DNA of 64,000 nt, from positions 558,001-622,000 of the forward strand of contig CALYLX010000141.1 of NCBI GenBank assembly GCA_944990035.1. The letters run 5' to 3'. The translations under genes were made by a program, and so were the position numbers. This stretch comes from Clitopilus passeckerianus (lineage: Eukaryota; Basidiomycota; Agaricomycetes; Agaricales; Entolomataceae). Below the pieces are notes generated by a model. It was given only the letters and a program-made list of their open reading frames with translations. It was not told the DNA's origin and did no database searches. This document shows, in pieces, positions 33,659 through 45,070 of this stretch. The first letter of the stretch is position 1. The number at the start of each line of letters is the position of its first letter.

Positions 33659-34713
33659 CTAAGAACTCAAAAATTGTCGTAACCTTCCTGTACTATCTTT
33701 GAAGATAATTATTGTTAGAATCATATCTCTACATAGACTAGGTTCTATGCTTCCAAAGCTGATTCCTCAGGGAAATTTTCGACTGCTCAGTCATCGGTTG
33801 GGGGGACAAGGGGATGGAACCGCTTCCACAAGCGGCAACGTTACGCGTCATGCATCATGGTGCTGGTGACAGCTTGAAGACCGTCCATTCAACCTGACAT
33901 CGTTGGTCTCGGAGGGATTAAGGCAGCATTCCGGTCGTCGTGGACAGCTTGACTGGTTTGATTTTCAGGACTCCGGAAATGAATTACCTCCCGCAACTTC
34001 TACAACGTCTAATTTCCCCGATGCCCGTTGGCTATAGGATGTTTGTACAGCTGCTTGTCAAGCTGAGGTCAACCATGCTGGACTAGAGCTCGATGCAAGT
34101 CAGAACGGTGATGGATGACAATTCCACACACGCACGCAGTGTGAGTGTGTGTCTCCTGTTGACATCATTACATATGATTCATACGATTGACTGATACTAG
34201 CCATTTCTGGTTACAGTTACGCCTCCTCCTTCCACCTTCGTCAAAGGTTGCGTTCCAGCTCAGTCCACACATGTATCTTCCTAATAATAGCCAGCTGTCA
34301 CCTGTCGCTTGCTTGAGGCTTTAGGATACAGTATTGTTGATTGGTCTGGAGGGAAAGTGTTGAGTGCAGCGTCGCCAGTTACGCCGGTTCATGTGCGAAT
34401 CCTAGCATTTCTGTCGAATGTTAATTTACGTGGATGAAGCCTACTCTAGCGGATTTTTGGACCCAAACCGGGGCCAAGATCCTGACACTCGTCGATCGAT
34501 GTCAGGGAGCACTTTTTCATGGCCGGCGGTCCTAGCAAATCGCTTCCTATATTCAAAGCCCCACACCACGTTCAATTCATACAACCTCGAATTCCAAATT
34601 CGGGTGACAATTCTTACCGTCGGAAGTACTGTCAGAGGTATAAATATCAGGCAAGGAATCCAAAGGCGCATCCCCGTGGGCTCACTCGATTCTACGCTTG
34701 TTCTACGCCCACG
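33659..34713. other. intergenic
   Basis: Terminator region of the hydrolase gene and promoter of the lectin-like gene (TATAAATA near 34639). A short GT-rich run GTGTGAGTGTGTGT lies at about 34138-34151. No gene seen. Confidence 0.4.
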
Positions 34714-35378
34714 ATGCAAATCCAACTTTGCTTTCCCTTCGTACTGGCTATCGCCACATCATATTTTGTGTCTGGCGCTTCCGCCGCTGACCACATAGGC
34801 TCTGCTATTATGCACGATCCTAAATACGAAAATTGCATTAACCCCTCGGGTGCCTACCACAGCTCCCGTCCTGGCGATCTTGCTGAAATGTAAGACTCCG
34901 ACTGCATTTGATACTGATTAATGTACTGAATAATGACTCAGCGGTCCTTGTTACTCTCCACCTTACGGTCCAGGGATTTTGACGTTCAACGACGGAGCCA
35001 CTACCGTCAAAGCAACTGGCACTCCTCCCGTCTGTATGGATGCTGGGAATGGTAAGGCCAACTTCCGTCTATTTGAATCGAGATTTATTGCCCTTCCTCA
35101 TAGCTCCTCTGGTGGGAAACCAGGTCACGTTTGAAACATGTCGTGACGGTGCCCCAGGTCAGCAATGGATATTCAAGAGTGACACCAACACATTTGCTCT
35201 TGCGGGATATGGTATGAGAAGGTCCAAGACGTCATTTAAACTTTGAAGTACTCACTATTCATCAGATCTTTGTCTCAACTTGCCATATAATGACGTAACG
35301 CCAGGTGTCCAGCTTGACATTGCGAAGTGCTCGAATGGCGACCCGGCCCAATTTTGGCAACCCCATGACTTCAACTGA
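34714..35378 (+). CDS. secreted ricin B-type (beta-trefoil) lectin-like protein
   Basis: Exons 34714-34889, 34942-35051, 35104-35211, 35266-35378 (168 aa). The signal peptide is MQIQLCFPFVLAIATSYFVS. The mature part has two Q-x-W type motifs, GQQWIF and AQFWQP, each after a Cys-containing strand (FETCRDGAPG, IAKCSNGDPA). A DLCLNL element lies between them. This is the pattern of ricin B-type trefoil repeats, which usually bind carbohydrate; nothing here points to a catalytic chain. The protein is shorter than a full three-lobe trefoil plus linker, but most of one trefoil fits. Confidence 0.65.
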
Positions 35379-35884
35379 GGGGTCATCGTGTGTATAGTAA
35401 TACCCAAAGACGGTTGATGAAACGTAGCGTTAGAGCCGTCCTCCAGCTACACCAGTACTTCGTTTTATGGTTTCTTGGTTTCTGAGGTTCTTGATTCTCG
35501 GATTTGTGCTTTAAACTCTCACCCAACTGAATATATTGTGCATTGTTCATCCCTTGTCGGCCGTCGTCGGCGATGTAAGGATGCTCACAACGGACAGAGA
35601 ACGCGTAGAACACCGCTTCAAGCCTACACCCACGAACAAAGATGGCAAGAGAGGAGCAGCAACAGCTACCAGCCCTGTTGACGATGGGTCGTTGTGGGTG
35701 ATGGATGCGGGGAAAGTATTGGAAGGGGAACAGAAAGCCTACTCAGCTAAAGTATGTGCGTCTTCAGGACGATTGATCCTGGGGAGGCCCTGAGAACGAT
35801 GTCGAGGATTCAGACGTTGTTCGTCGATTCATTTTCTTATTACTGCTGGGACCAAATGAAAAGTTAGTTCAATAAACAACAGTA
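35379..35884. other. intergenic
   Basis: Between the lectin-like gene and the inverted-repeat element. No feature recognised. Confidence 0.35.
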
Positions 35885-35939
35885 CGTGTAGTGCCGTTAT
35901 AATGTTGTCCAACAATTGGTGGAAAAAGGCGTTATAGTA
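35885..35939 (+). repeat. left terminal inverted repeat
   Basis: Pairs with 37573-37626 in opposite orientation. The inner 27 bases are nearly perfect and the outer part is about 60-70 percent alike with one single-base length difference. Confidence 0.65.
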
Positions 35940-37354
35940 ACTCCAGCCACTTTAGGGAATTATAATGTCTCTTGAATGTGTCGCTACGGCAAATATATTA
36001 TAATTCGTAGCTATGTGCCTTAATTGGTGTCTTTTGCCTGAATATGCCTGCTCCTTTGAGACTACATAGCCTTGCTCAACCCATTATAATAGCATCTCTA
36101 TTTCCCGCGATCCGGAATCCCTAGTGATGGCTTAATCCCTTTGCGAGCGCATAATAATGCGTACGCCAGAGACGGGACAGTGCCTCGGCCAAACGGCCCT
36201 AGTACCCGGAAAGCTCTGTATTCAACGATTGTATTATACCTCTGTTCTACGCTCTCATAGATCACATTTTGTTCTGAGATGGTGCTTTTACGAGTCCTCC
36301 GGATGCTAAACATACGGGTAGTTCGGCAGAATGGGCATAATTGAATCCCCGCCTGATTGGAAATGCCGGACGCAAGCCTATTGGCCGCACGTTGAGCGGC
36401 TGACTGCTGCCGACACACCGGGAAGTTGGAGCTTTAAGTCGAGCCAAATAATGTGCCGAAACTCGACACGTGACCTTGTGAGCCAATCGGATGAGTTTCC
36501 GAGAGTTTAATTCGAATATTTGGGCAGTCTGACTATGGGTGGGGGCATGGAGCGATGTAGCTGTGTTCGAAATGCTATACTATATATGGTATATTGCTCT
36601 GATCCGACCTACTCTGGAAGGCAAATCGTTATACCTATTTAATCAACCGCACATGACTGACGCGATCGACGATTCTGATTGGTTCTTGCCTCTGAATTAA
36701 TTAATTAATTTTTTTCTTCCTCTGCGAGGCCCCCATCCATAGTCAGAGTGCCAATATTTGGCTGCACTGAAAGGCTCAAATTCCCGGTGTGCGATAGATC
36801 AATCAACGGATAAATGTTACTCCGGTGGACTCCGAGGTCGAATGAGAATTCGGTTGGATTGTGCTGCTTATCCAGCTTCAGATATCTAACATAGACCTAC
36901 CATAGAGCTCCCTTATAGCCATATATTATATTTATGTTGTATATCAAGGCAAACCGTAGGCAATTCTACGATATTGAAAAAGTCAGACAAACCTCGAAAG
37001 ATCGGTAGGGTTTTCTATACATTCCATGGTGAAAGTAACGTTCAACGCTGAACTCTACCATCCAAACGCAAGAATAACATACCAAGGGCCGGTCATATAC
37101 ACAGCGGTGATACTCATAGCCTTTGTTTATTACTCATTGCTAGTCCGCATCTTCGTTGGCTTTCTGCACGAAAAAGTGCGGCCATTGTGCATTCGGTATC
37201 AAGCATCTAAGCAGACAAGTCATTTTCTCGCCTGGCACTACAGGGGCCAGATCTAAGATCAATGAATACAAAGCCATTGGAGTCTTCGTTACCCTTCGCA
37301 TCCTGAGAGAGACAGTGAAACGCCATGAGTGAGGAATAATAACGGGCGGAAAAA

Positions 37355-37428
37355 GGTGCGAACTGAGAATTGAACTCTCGATCCCCCAAAAATTACGTCG
37401 TGCCAAAACCACTGAGCCAAACAGCCGT
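37355..37428 (-). repeat. tRNA-like (SINE-like) relic
   Basis: On the minus strand, TGGCTCAGTGG resembles a pol III A box and GAGTTCAATTCTC resembles a B box/T arm at tRNA-like spacing, ending CACC then TTTTT. The acceptor and anticodon stems do not pair, so it is not a functional tRNA. It lies inside the inverted-repeat element near its right end. Confidence 0.35.
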
Positions 37429-37572
37429 TGTTACCTTGTTTCATTTATTTTCAGTGGTGAATTAGCCTTTTGAGCTGAATTATAATGCTGAATCTGAGCA
37501 TCGGCGTTCAGTTCCCTGACAGCGATTGTATTTGCATTATAATGCCGTATCTACATTTAGGCTCAGTGGCCG

Positions 37573-37626
37573 TACTATAGCGCCTTTTTCCACCAATTGC
37601 TCGACGTATTACAAAACTGCTACACG
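37573..37626 (-). repeat. right terminal inverted repeat
   Basis: Reverse complement of 35885-35939. Inner core CGCCTTTTTCCACC at about 37581-37594 is identical to the complement of the left copy. Confidence 0.65.
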
Positions 37627-38593
37627 GACTCCTCCAATAAAGAGGCGTCATTATCTGGCTTATTTTCAGATGTTGTTTCAATGAAATATCTACACGAAAT
37701 GGCTTCTATCTCTCCGCAGCTGGCTCGTCAACTTGGAACCCTTAAAACTGCGTACTCACAAGCGTTTAGACGACGGTAGGTGGGAAGGTTGAAGGTTGAT
37801 ACAGAATCAAACACAAAGATTTAACATTGACACTCCGAATGACTCCATCTGATATAAGTTCATGAAGAAGTTACCCTCCAAAACGATCCCAGTACTAAGA
37901 GCTCATAGAGTTACCATTCCGTTCACGAAAAGGATGATCTCAAGCACGTTCCACGTTCCAACTTGAACAAAAACAGATCCGACGCCGCGGCATTTGTGGC
38001 CCGAAGTGAGGAGTGATCGTTCCTGATCCACACACACCACTTCTCAGCCAATCACACATCGTTCATTAATACTCCGGCCCAGTCACCTGCGTGGCGAACG
38101 GCCCGTTGACACATCTCCTCGACCACGATCAACATTCGTCGTTCTCGCTGGCTGCTGAGAAGGTCGTCTACGCGACGATTCCTGGGGCCTATTGTCGCCT
38201 TGTTTTTTTGCCTTTTATTGAAGGGCGGTGACTTTGAACGAGGATTCGGGATGAAATGGGCAGCGGACCCCTTGGCTTCCAGCTGGACTGTGGGTGTCGG
38301 CCAGCTTGACGGATGAAGAAAGTGCCTGGGCGTTCGTTCCAGCTTCTTGGCAGATTATTATGCGGTGTCCTGACAGCCTTGATCACCGCCAACCATACCT
38401 TTCACTCCATTGGCGTCATACTCCAGCAGAATCCCATCTCACATTGATGCATCCCAGATATCTCAGTCGTTTTGCCATCCGTCGACCGCGTGCATTGATC
38501 CTGATGGCTATCAGACAATCATTCTGGTATATAGGCCGTGATTGAAGCACAAGGTCAACTGATTCCCTCTTCTTGATCCTCTATGGGCCTGCT
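37627..38593. other. intergenic
   Basis: No coding sequence recognised apart from short ORFs. Contains the promoter of the DUF6533-type gene. Confidence 0.35.
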
Positions 38594-40325
38594 ATGGCCG
38601 CCAATTCACCGACTCTTCCTGCGCTGATTTCGGCGGCGCAGCACTTGTGAGCAGTTGTTCACTTTTTAAATCGAAGCACGGCAGACCATCTCAAAATGAC
38701 GTAATGTAGGCAAGCCGCGAAGTACTTTCAAGTTGCAGCCTATGTTATGCTCGTATACGACCATCGTGAGCAGAAATTTTACACTGGGAGAGTGTACTTT
38801 TCTGAATATCAACTCTGCAGTTATTACGTTTTCTGAAGAGGTGAGTCCATGAAGTGGTTTCGGAACTGAACCCAATACTAATTCGCCCGACTTGCCAGGT
38901 AGAAAGGATATGGAAATCAAAAATCACCGGGGCTGCAATCCTATTCCTCATTAATCGCTACGTTACTGTTCTGCAGTTCATTATAATTCTCGATGGTACG
39001 TTGTCGTTTTGGTAGAAGACATTCATTTAATGATTGACTCTACGATCCCAAAGCGTCAAATGATCCCAGTTGGACTATGGCCGTGCGTGTTCACGCGTTC
39101 ACGATTCCTACCAGACTTCCAGAGCTTACTCTCATTGTCATTTTTACAGGCGTACGCTCTATTCTTACCCGGTGCTCGTCCCCCCTGAAACTCTCGTAGA
39201 TGTCAAAAATTCGTAGTGTTCCCCGGCGCGTCGACAGTTTCTCTGATAGCAGGCGAGTCCATCGCATAAATCCCCGATAGCGCATGAAACTGACATCATG
39301 GTAGTCTGCGAATGTACCCAAAAAATTCTGCCATTTCCCTCGATAAACATCTCACAAAATTGGACAGTGATCATGATCCTCCGAGTTTACGCCCTCTACA
39401 ACCGAAACCCATACATACTTGCCTGCCTCCTCACCCTATGGTGTGCCCAAATCATCATGTGCGCTCTTGGACTTCATACAGGACATGGTACGTTCCGACG
39501 GGCATTCTCCAGAAAGTCATACTGATCCACATTCCAGCCATTGAACTGCCAGATGAACGTCTTGTTGGTATGTTGACTCCAGTTTCAACAGTTCCCAGCG
39601 ACTGAGTATACCTTTCAGGATGTATTCTCACCGGCCGAAGCCTAATTTGTGCGTTCTCATGTTTCGGTACCACCCGCTAGTATCACACTCACCGAGTTTC
39701 TTACCTTCAGCCGCGGTGTGGATCGCACCACTTATCACGAATACTATCATGTTCCTTCTCACACTATATCGCTCAAGGGAGCTGTTCTACATGAACGGCA
39801 AGTCGACACCGTAAGTCACTTCTTGAGGCTCGCCTCGCCCTGACTCAACTCCATCATTGTAGGATTCTCCACATATTCGTCCGAGACGGCACTATCTATT
39901 TCCTCGTTATATTCATCGCAAATCTTGTGAACACCTTGATTTACTATGTAAGTCGATCATCCATTCTCCAAACCTTCCCCCACCAACCATTTCGCCCGCC
40001 TCCGTAGCTCGCACCGCACGACCTAAAAGCAGTCGGAGCCTCATTCTCCCAACTCATTACCTCCGTCATGATTTCCCGCCTCGTCCTAAACCTTCGTGCT
40101 GCTTCTCAATCAGACTATGAGCCAGGATCTACGTTATCAACGCTACCCAAACCCCACACTGCAGACGTGGCTACCCGTATCATCGATCGGGCAGTAGGTA
40201 ATCTAGGAGGTGTTATAGAAAGCCAATTTGAAGCTGCTCAACGGAACACGTATTCTGATGAGTCATGGAGTGGGACGTCGGACGAGTATGATATGAACGA
40301 GATGAAGCGAGGGCGACGGCGGTGA
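38594..40325 (+). CDS. DUF6533-family multi-pass membrane protein
   Basis: Exons: 38594-38646, 38710-38765, 38821-38840, 38899-38995, 39054-39082, one unresolved exon ending at 39487, 39538-39567, 39619-39666, 39711-39810, 39863-39947, 40008-40325. The DUF6533 signature is clear: KYFQVAAYVMLVYDHLI, FSEEVERIWK, ILFLINRYV. After it come SNDPSWTMA, MILRVYALYNRN, WIAPLITNTIMFLLTLYRS and FLVIFIANLVNTLIYY, i.e. about seven hydrophobic segments. The C-terminal tail is hydrophilic and ends in MKRGRRR. The family is very common in mushrooms and looks like a seven-helix membrane protein, but its role is unknown. The exon between 39083 and about 39370 could not be placed with confidence. Confidence 0.8.
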
Positions 40326-42322
40326 TTTCTGGAGGGCTTCTTGTGTAGCATAGGGATTGGGTGATAGAGGGCATATGTATATAGCACGCAGTATAACCTA
40401 TTCTTATTGACGTCTTCGCAATCATTGAACCAGTATCTGTATACTAAGGAGATCGAGTGCGTGGAATGTGCGAGTGTGTAGGAGATAGTGTATAGTAAAG
40501 GTGAATAGCTTTCAAAACGTAGATCTCGCTACACCCAGGAGGAACACGGAAATCTCGGGCAACAAGCATGGGGTTGGGCGGGCTTCTTGATCCATTAATT
40601 ACTCCCGTTGAGTAACCCAAGCTTTGGTGCTCCTGGTGCGTGATCGCGTTCTGGTGCAAGCCACTCGTAGCGACGGTAGCTGCAATAGCTCAGGAGGAGA
40701 AAACCGTCGCTTGTTGTGGGCAGATCGTTATTGGCCTGCAAAGGAGTGAGGTCAGGTACATCTATTACTGGAATAAGAATGGGTGATGTACCATGAGCAA
40801 ATATACTGAACTGTAGCAAATATCCTGAACTGTAGGGTATCTCCTGGAAGCCCCTGAAGCAACGATTACGACGTGGTGTGCCGTTTCCATCAAGTCGCAC
40901 CTGACAAAGAAAGTTGAGTATATGGCAACAATAAATGGTATGGCGGTTGGGGGCGGCGGTGATCTGTTCCACCGCATTGTCCATCCTCCCGTTCGTCCAA
41001 GAAAAGTGATGCTAACCGCATGCGCGAAAAATAATTTCAGGGTGTAAATCTTCGGCCGGCCACTCTGCTAACGATCGAGTCGAGTCAGAGCATGTTGTTC
41101 GAGAAGTTATGGGATAACTCGTGAAGCCATCTGGGCAGAAAGTGCGACGTTATGCCTTGAAATTCTGGACGGCAGGTTCTGGTAAAGACGGTGGAAACCT
41201 TGCAGTGGGTTGAAATTTGAATGTCGGTCGAGTGGGGGAAGTAGGACGCTGACATAATCAATGCTCGTCCTACAGTGCTCTCATGGCTTAAGCGCTCAGA
41301 CAAGCGCTCACAGCTTCTACTGGCGTATCCTTTGGCGCTACAGCTTACGAAAACCAATTTGATTATTCTCCGTTCAGAAATAGAACATGAGGACCAGGTT
41401 CGGCCTTGGTCTTGTCTTGATCACAACATCGCGTTGCTTGCCAGCTAGCAGAGAACGCCTAGCTGCCCCAGCACGTCCTGGAATTTGGCGCAAAAGAGAT
41501 ATCCAACTAATCTCTTACGAGCCACTTCGGAGGAAGTTGACATGTAGCTCACGAGGAGTTGACAAAAGGATTGTTACCTCGGGCTTTCACGATTGAGGAT
41601 TTGTGATCTCAGCAGATAAGTTGAACAACAGATCCATACAATTAGAGGCTCCTCCCATGAGCCGACCTTACCGTTATTGGACTCTTTCGTAGGATTCGTC
41701 CAATAGGTAAACGAGGTTTCCAATCTCCGCCCAGACATTGACAAACAAGTGGTGGATCCCAGTCCCCGATGGCGGACAAGCTGACCCCAATAGAACAAGT
41801 AATCGCTACCCGTCCTATGTCGTGAAGGCTTTGTCCAAGTAAGGGACATGACGACCCCTCCTTTGATACATCCATCCGTATATAGAACAAGGAGCAAGTG
41901 TTGATTGATGTAGGCGTTTATGGGCGTACGTTTTCATCTCGCTTCTGATCTGTCAATGTTGGGACCTACAAGACGTCAAAGACCTGTCAAGGATCCACAG
42001 GGTACAATAGCCTTCTTCTTACAATGACTCAAATGTCAACCTCCTGCCTGACGACAGAGTCCATACAATTGTGTGATCAGCGACGTGTTTTCTGGGGTCG
42101 GCGATCCGAAGAAATCGACCTGCCTGCGCCTTGTGCCAAAGGCTGTCCGTGGGCGAATGCAGCAAGCAGAACAAGGTCATACTATTTTCGATGGTTTCGT
42201 TGCTACTATTTCAACAAAAGAGTGAATCTGACATACCGCAACCAGCGCGTATGCATATGGCTGAAAAGGAATCAATGACCCCTCGATTCGAATCATGATG
42301 AGAATTCACAGACCTTTATAAA
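40326..42322. other. long intergenic region
   Basis: A 129-codon minus-strand ORF (40984-40595, with YCCHILNFLCQVRLD and CSYRRYEWLAPERD) is open but has no signal peptide or known family. Other ORFs are short. No repeat was recognised. Confidence 0.3.
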
Positions 42323-44888
42323 ATGGCTATCGCTTTACGTAGACTCAATATATTTCCCAATCCCGACTACCATAAACTAATGCCTGCGCCTGCGCCTACG
42401 ACCACAAGGAACGCTACGGGGCCTCGGAGAAACCCTCCGGCCGACAATATCCTCGCTCTTGTTCGTGAATTCTTCGACGACGGACCTGGGATGCTGAAGA
42501 AGGCGAGGTATCACACCACCTCAAAATCTACCAGGCCTCCCTCTGAGTGGGATCGACATTTGGCCAAGCATCTTATTCTCAAGCACGTTGTCCTCGCTCC
42601 CACCCTTGTGGATGAATTGAAGGGGATAGCGAATGATGGCGTTCGTCAACACCCCGCGGGCCTGCCCAAGACTTCTAAGGGGTTCAAGAACAAGTTGGTG
42701 CGCAACGAATGGAAGGAGAACGAAGCTCCAAATTGGCGTGCAATCTCCAACGAAAGCGACGTTCAGAACTTCTACGGGCAGACGACGGGTTTGTTCTGCT
42801 CGGTCGTAGCGGGGACTTTGTTCACTGGACAAATATTTTGGTCGTCAGGCTATCTCGTGTGGCAAACCAAAAATGGAGTACAGCAAGCGAAGGCGACTAA
42901 GGGGAAGGAGGGGAAGAGCATGCTGGCTGACGTACGCAAGGCGTACTCCAGACGCGTTGGCGCGAGGACCGCCACACCCAAGGTATCGAAGCCAACTAGC
43001 AGCAAGTCGCCGAACAAAACCCCCGGAAACAAAGCCATTGCGGATGGATTTCTCAAGATTCCACCCAACACTGGCTTAACCAGGCTCGGCGATATCCGGA
43101 AGCGTTTCCCTGTCATCGTGGTCTGGGAGTTTAAGAACATGGTGGCTTGTGGGGAAGAGGTCATGCAGGGTATTCAGGCGCTTTCCAGGAATGGGTGCTT
43201 TCGATGGAGATGCTGCAAGCTCAAAGAGAGGTGTCACATGATGCACGATATCACTGAAACGCGATGTCCGTACAGTAAAGACGCTGACAACCCAGAGTTA
43301 GGGTCTATCCATGCCCTTCGGCACCCAACATCCACCGCACCAGTCATCCCAACCTCAGAGGAGCCGGAGGAGGAGGAGGATAATGACGAAGAAGACAAGA
43401 TTCTGAAGGGCTCTGATAAGCCTGATTATATTATCCTACAGGTTAGTCTAATTTCAAATTCGTGCGACTGAAGTTGGGCTTAACTAGTCAAAGGCTTGGT
43501 CTGAAGCCGTCAAGAATGATGCCACGTTCTTCGTCATCAGTTCCGGAAATTTGGAGATCATCTGCTACCGCGATAGGGCCAGCCAAACGCTTTACATCTC
43601 TCACATTATTCGAGTGGAAGATCGCACCAACGGTGGATACTACCAGTTGCATACCGGATTGTACCTGGCTGCTTTACGGGATGCAGAACGGCGTCTAGAT
43701 CTTCTGCGTTCATTACCCAGCTGGGCTGGCCTTAACGTTGTGCCTACGCCAGAGAACCACGTTTGGGGAGTCGATATTAAGGGCTCGGCGACCGATATTC
43801 AGGTGCGTAGGATCTTCATTACGATGGCGAATTCTGCCTCATAGGATACACAGGATCCTACTTTTCTCATTCAGAACAAAGCTTTTGAGCGAAGGTGGCT
43901 ATCTGTACAGCTGGAAGACAAGACCTGGCCGTCGCCAGAGCTGCGTCAGATGACTTACTATCTTCGTCGTTGGTCTGGAACGTTAGCTTCGGAAAAAATC
44001 CAACCAACGACGGATAACACAGTCAAGCTCGTGATCACGGACCCGTTAGACGAATCGTGTCATGCTCCGGGAACGCTGAAGTTTCCTGAGTCTGGTACTC
44101 TGACTCTGCCTGTCTTCGTGAAAGTTGCTCAAGGCCAGAAGAGGGTTGACGAACTGAGGAGGGAGTATAAAACGCACGTAGCCGTTTTCAACGAAGGTTG
44201 CCGAAGCATTCCAAGGATATATGGATACTTCGAGCTCCACACAGAAGTCCCCACCACCTCGAACTCAAAGGGGGAACCAGCTCGCAAGCAACCTCGAGGT
44301 CCCTTCGGTGTTCTGCTTTTAGAGAACGTCGGTATCTCCCTCGAGGATTGGTCAAAAATTTCGGACTCGGCGTCGAAATGCAACGTCCCTACTAGCCAGC
44401 AAAGGTCTGTTCTTTGTGATTTCCCGGTCTCGTTTGACGCGCTGAGAGGTCTTTCTCTGGGCAGAGATGCTTTTCGTACTGCTGTGGCAGAGCTTCACGT
44501 CGCCGGGTACACTTGTCCGAAACTGCGCGCAAAACATCTGATGATTAAGGATGAAAGGTTTGCCGTGGACGTACGCATTGCCGGACTACAGCTTGCGAAA
44601 CACGCCAAGGCCGAGGGCCGTAATCAACTTCTACAACGAAATCTCGCCAAGATCGACCGTATCATTTCGCGTCTCTCAAGCAATAAGCTCAAGCGTCAGG
44701 CTAGCACATCCTCAAGCGAGGGATCCGATGCAGGGTTATATGAGGAAGAGTCCGAGGATGATGGTTCGCCAGAACGGGATGTTCTTGTCGATCGCAACAT
44801 GTTGGGCCAGGAGACATCCGCAGAGGGAACGCCACGGAAGATTGTCAAGAAAGCACGCTTGTGTGCCGAGCCCAATAATCGGCTTTGA
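42323..44888 (+). CDS. nuclease-like (E-x-K) and pseudokinase fusion protein
   Basis: Exons 42323-43441, 43488-43802, 43875-44888 (815 aa). The N-terminal region is basic and Pro-rich. Next comes a PD-(D/E)XK-like core with GDIRKRFPVIVVWEFKNM (Asp257, Glu269, Lys271). An acidic linker leads to the middle domain AWSEAVKNDATFF, ICYRDRASQTLYIS, LHTGLYLAALRD. The kinase-like part keeps the Lys in PVFVKVAQ and a Glu in RREYKTHVAV. The catalytic loop reads YTCPKLRAKHLMI where the 45.1 kb paralogue has VRHRDIRPENLLL, so the catalytic Asp and Asn are gone; DFD reads DVR. Nuclease-kinase fusions are known among Crinkler-like fungal and oomycete proteins. TATAAA lies 8 nt before ATG 42323, so Met20 (42380) may be the true start. 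A 42-nt frame-preserving intron near 44405 is possible. Confidence 0.7.
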
Positions 44889-45070
44889 TGTATACCTTAA
44901 TTATCTATAGTAGGGTAGCATCCGAATCTGTATGTTGGCGAAACAGATTTTAGATGGACGTCACGGTACGCCTAAATAATTGTATTACTCAGCGTGACAC
45001 CTGTGACGGCCGTGTGACAACACCCTGAAAGGTTCAATTTCTGCTCTTGATCTCAGCTGAAGCCCTGTAC

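Larger units (their letters stand above)
35885..37626. mobile_element. probable non-autonomous inverted-repeat DNA transposon
   Basis: The stretch 35913-35939 and the reverse complement of 37573-37599 differ at one base in 27 (core GGTGGAAAAAGGCG). Similarity continues outward to CGTGTAG at 35885-35891 and its complement CTACACG at 37620-37626, so each terminal repeat is about 55 bp. TTATAATG-like words recur near both ends (about 35898, 35960, 36082, 37481, 37535), like subterminal transposase sites. The interior has no long ORF, so it would need a transposase supplied elsewhere. A target-site duplication was not found; the palindrome CAATTG flanking the inner core is an alternative boundary. 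Superfamily not assigned. Confidence 0.65.

Noticed and set aside
43442..43487. Continuation of exon 1 of the 42.3 kb gene into VSLISNSCD before a stop
   Set aside because: GTTAGT at 43442 and TAG at 43485-43487 form an intron whose position matches that of the decayed copy at 9.1 kb.
44405..44446. Certain 42-nt intron in the kinase-like part of the 42.3 kb gene
   Set aside because: It preserves frame either way and is shorter than the other introns here; kept as a possibility only.
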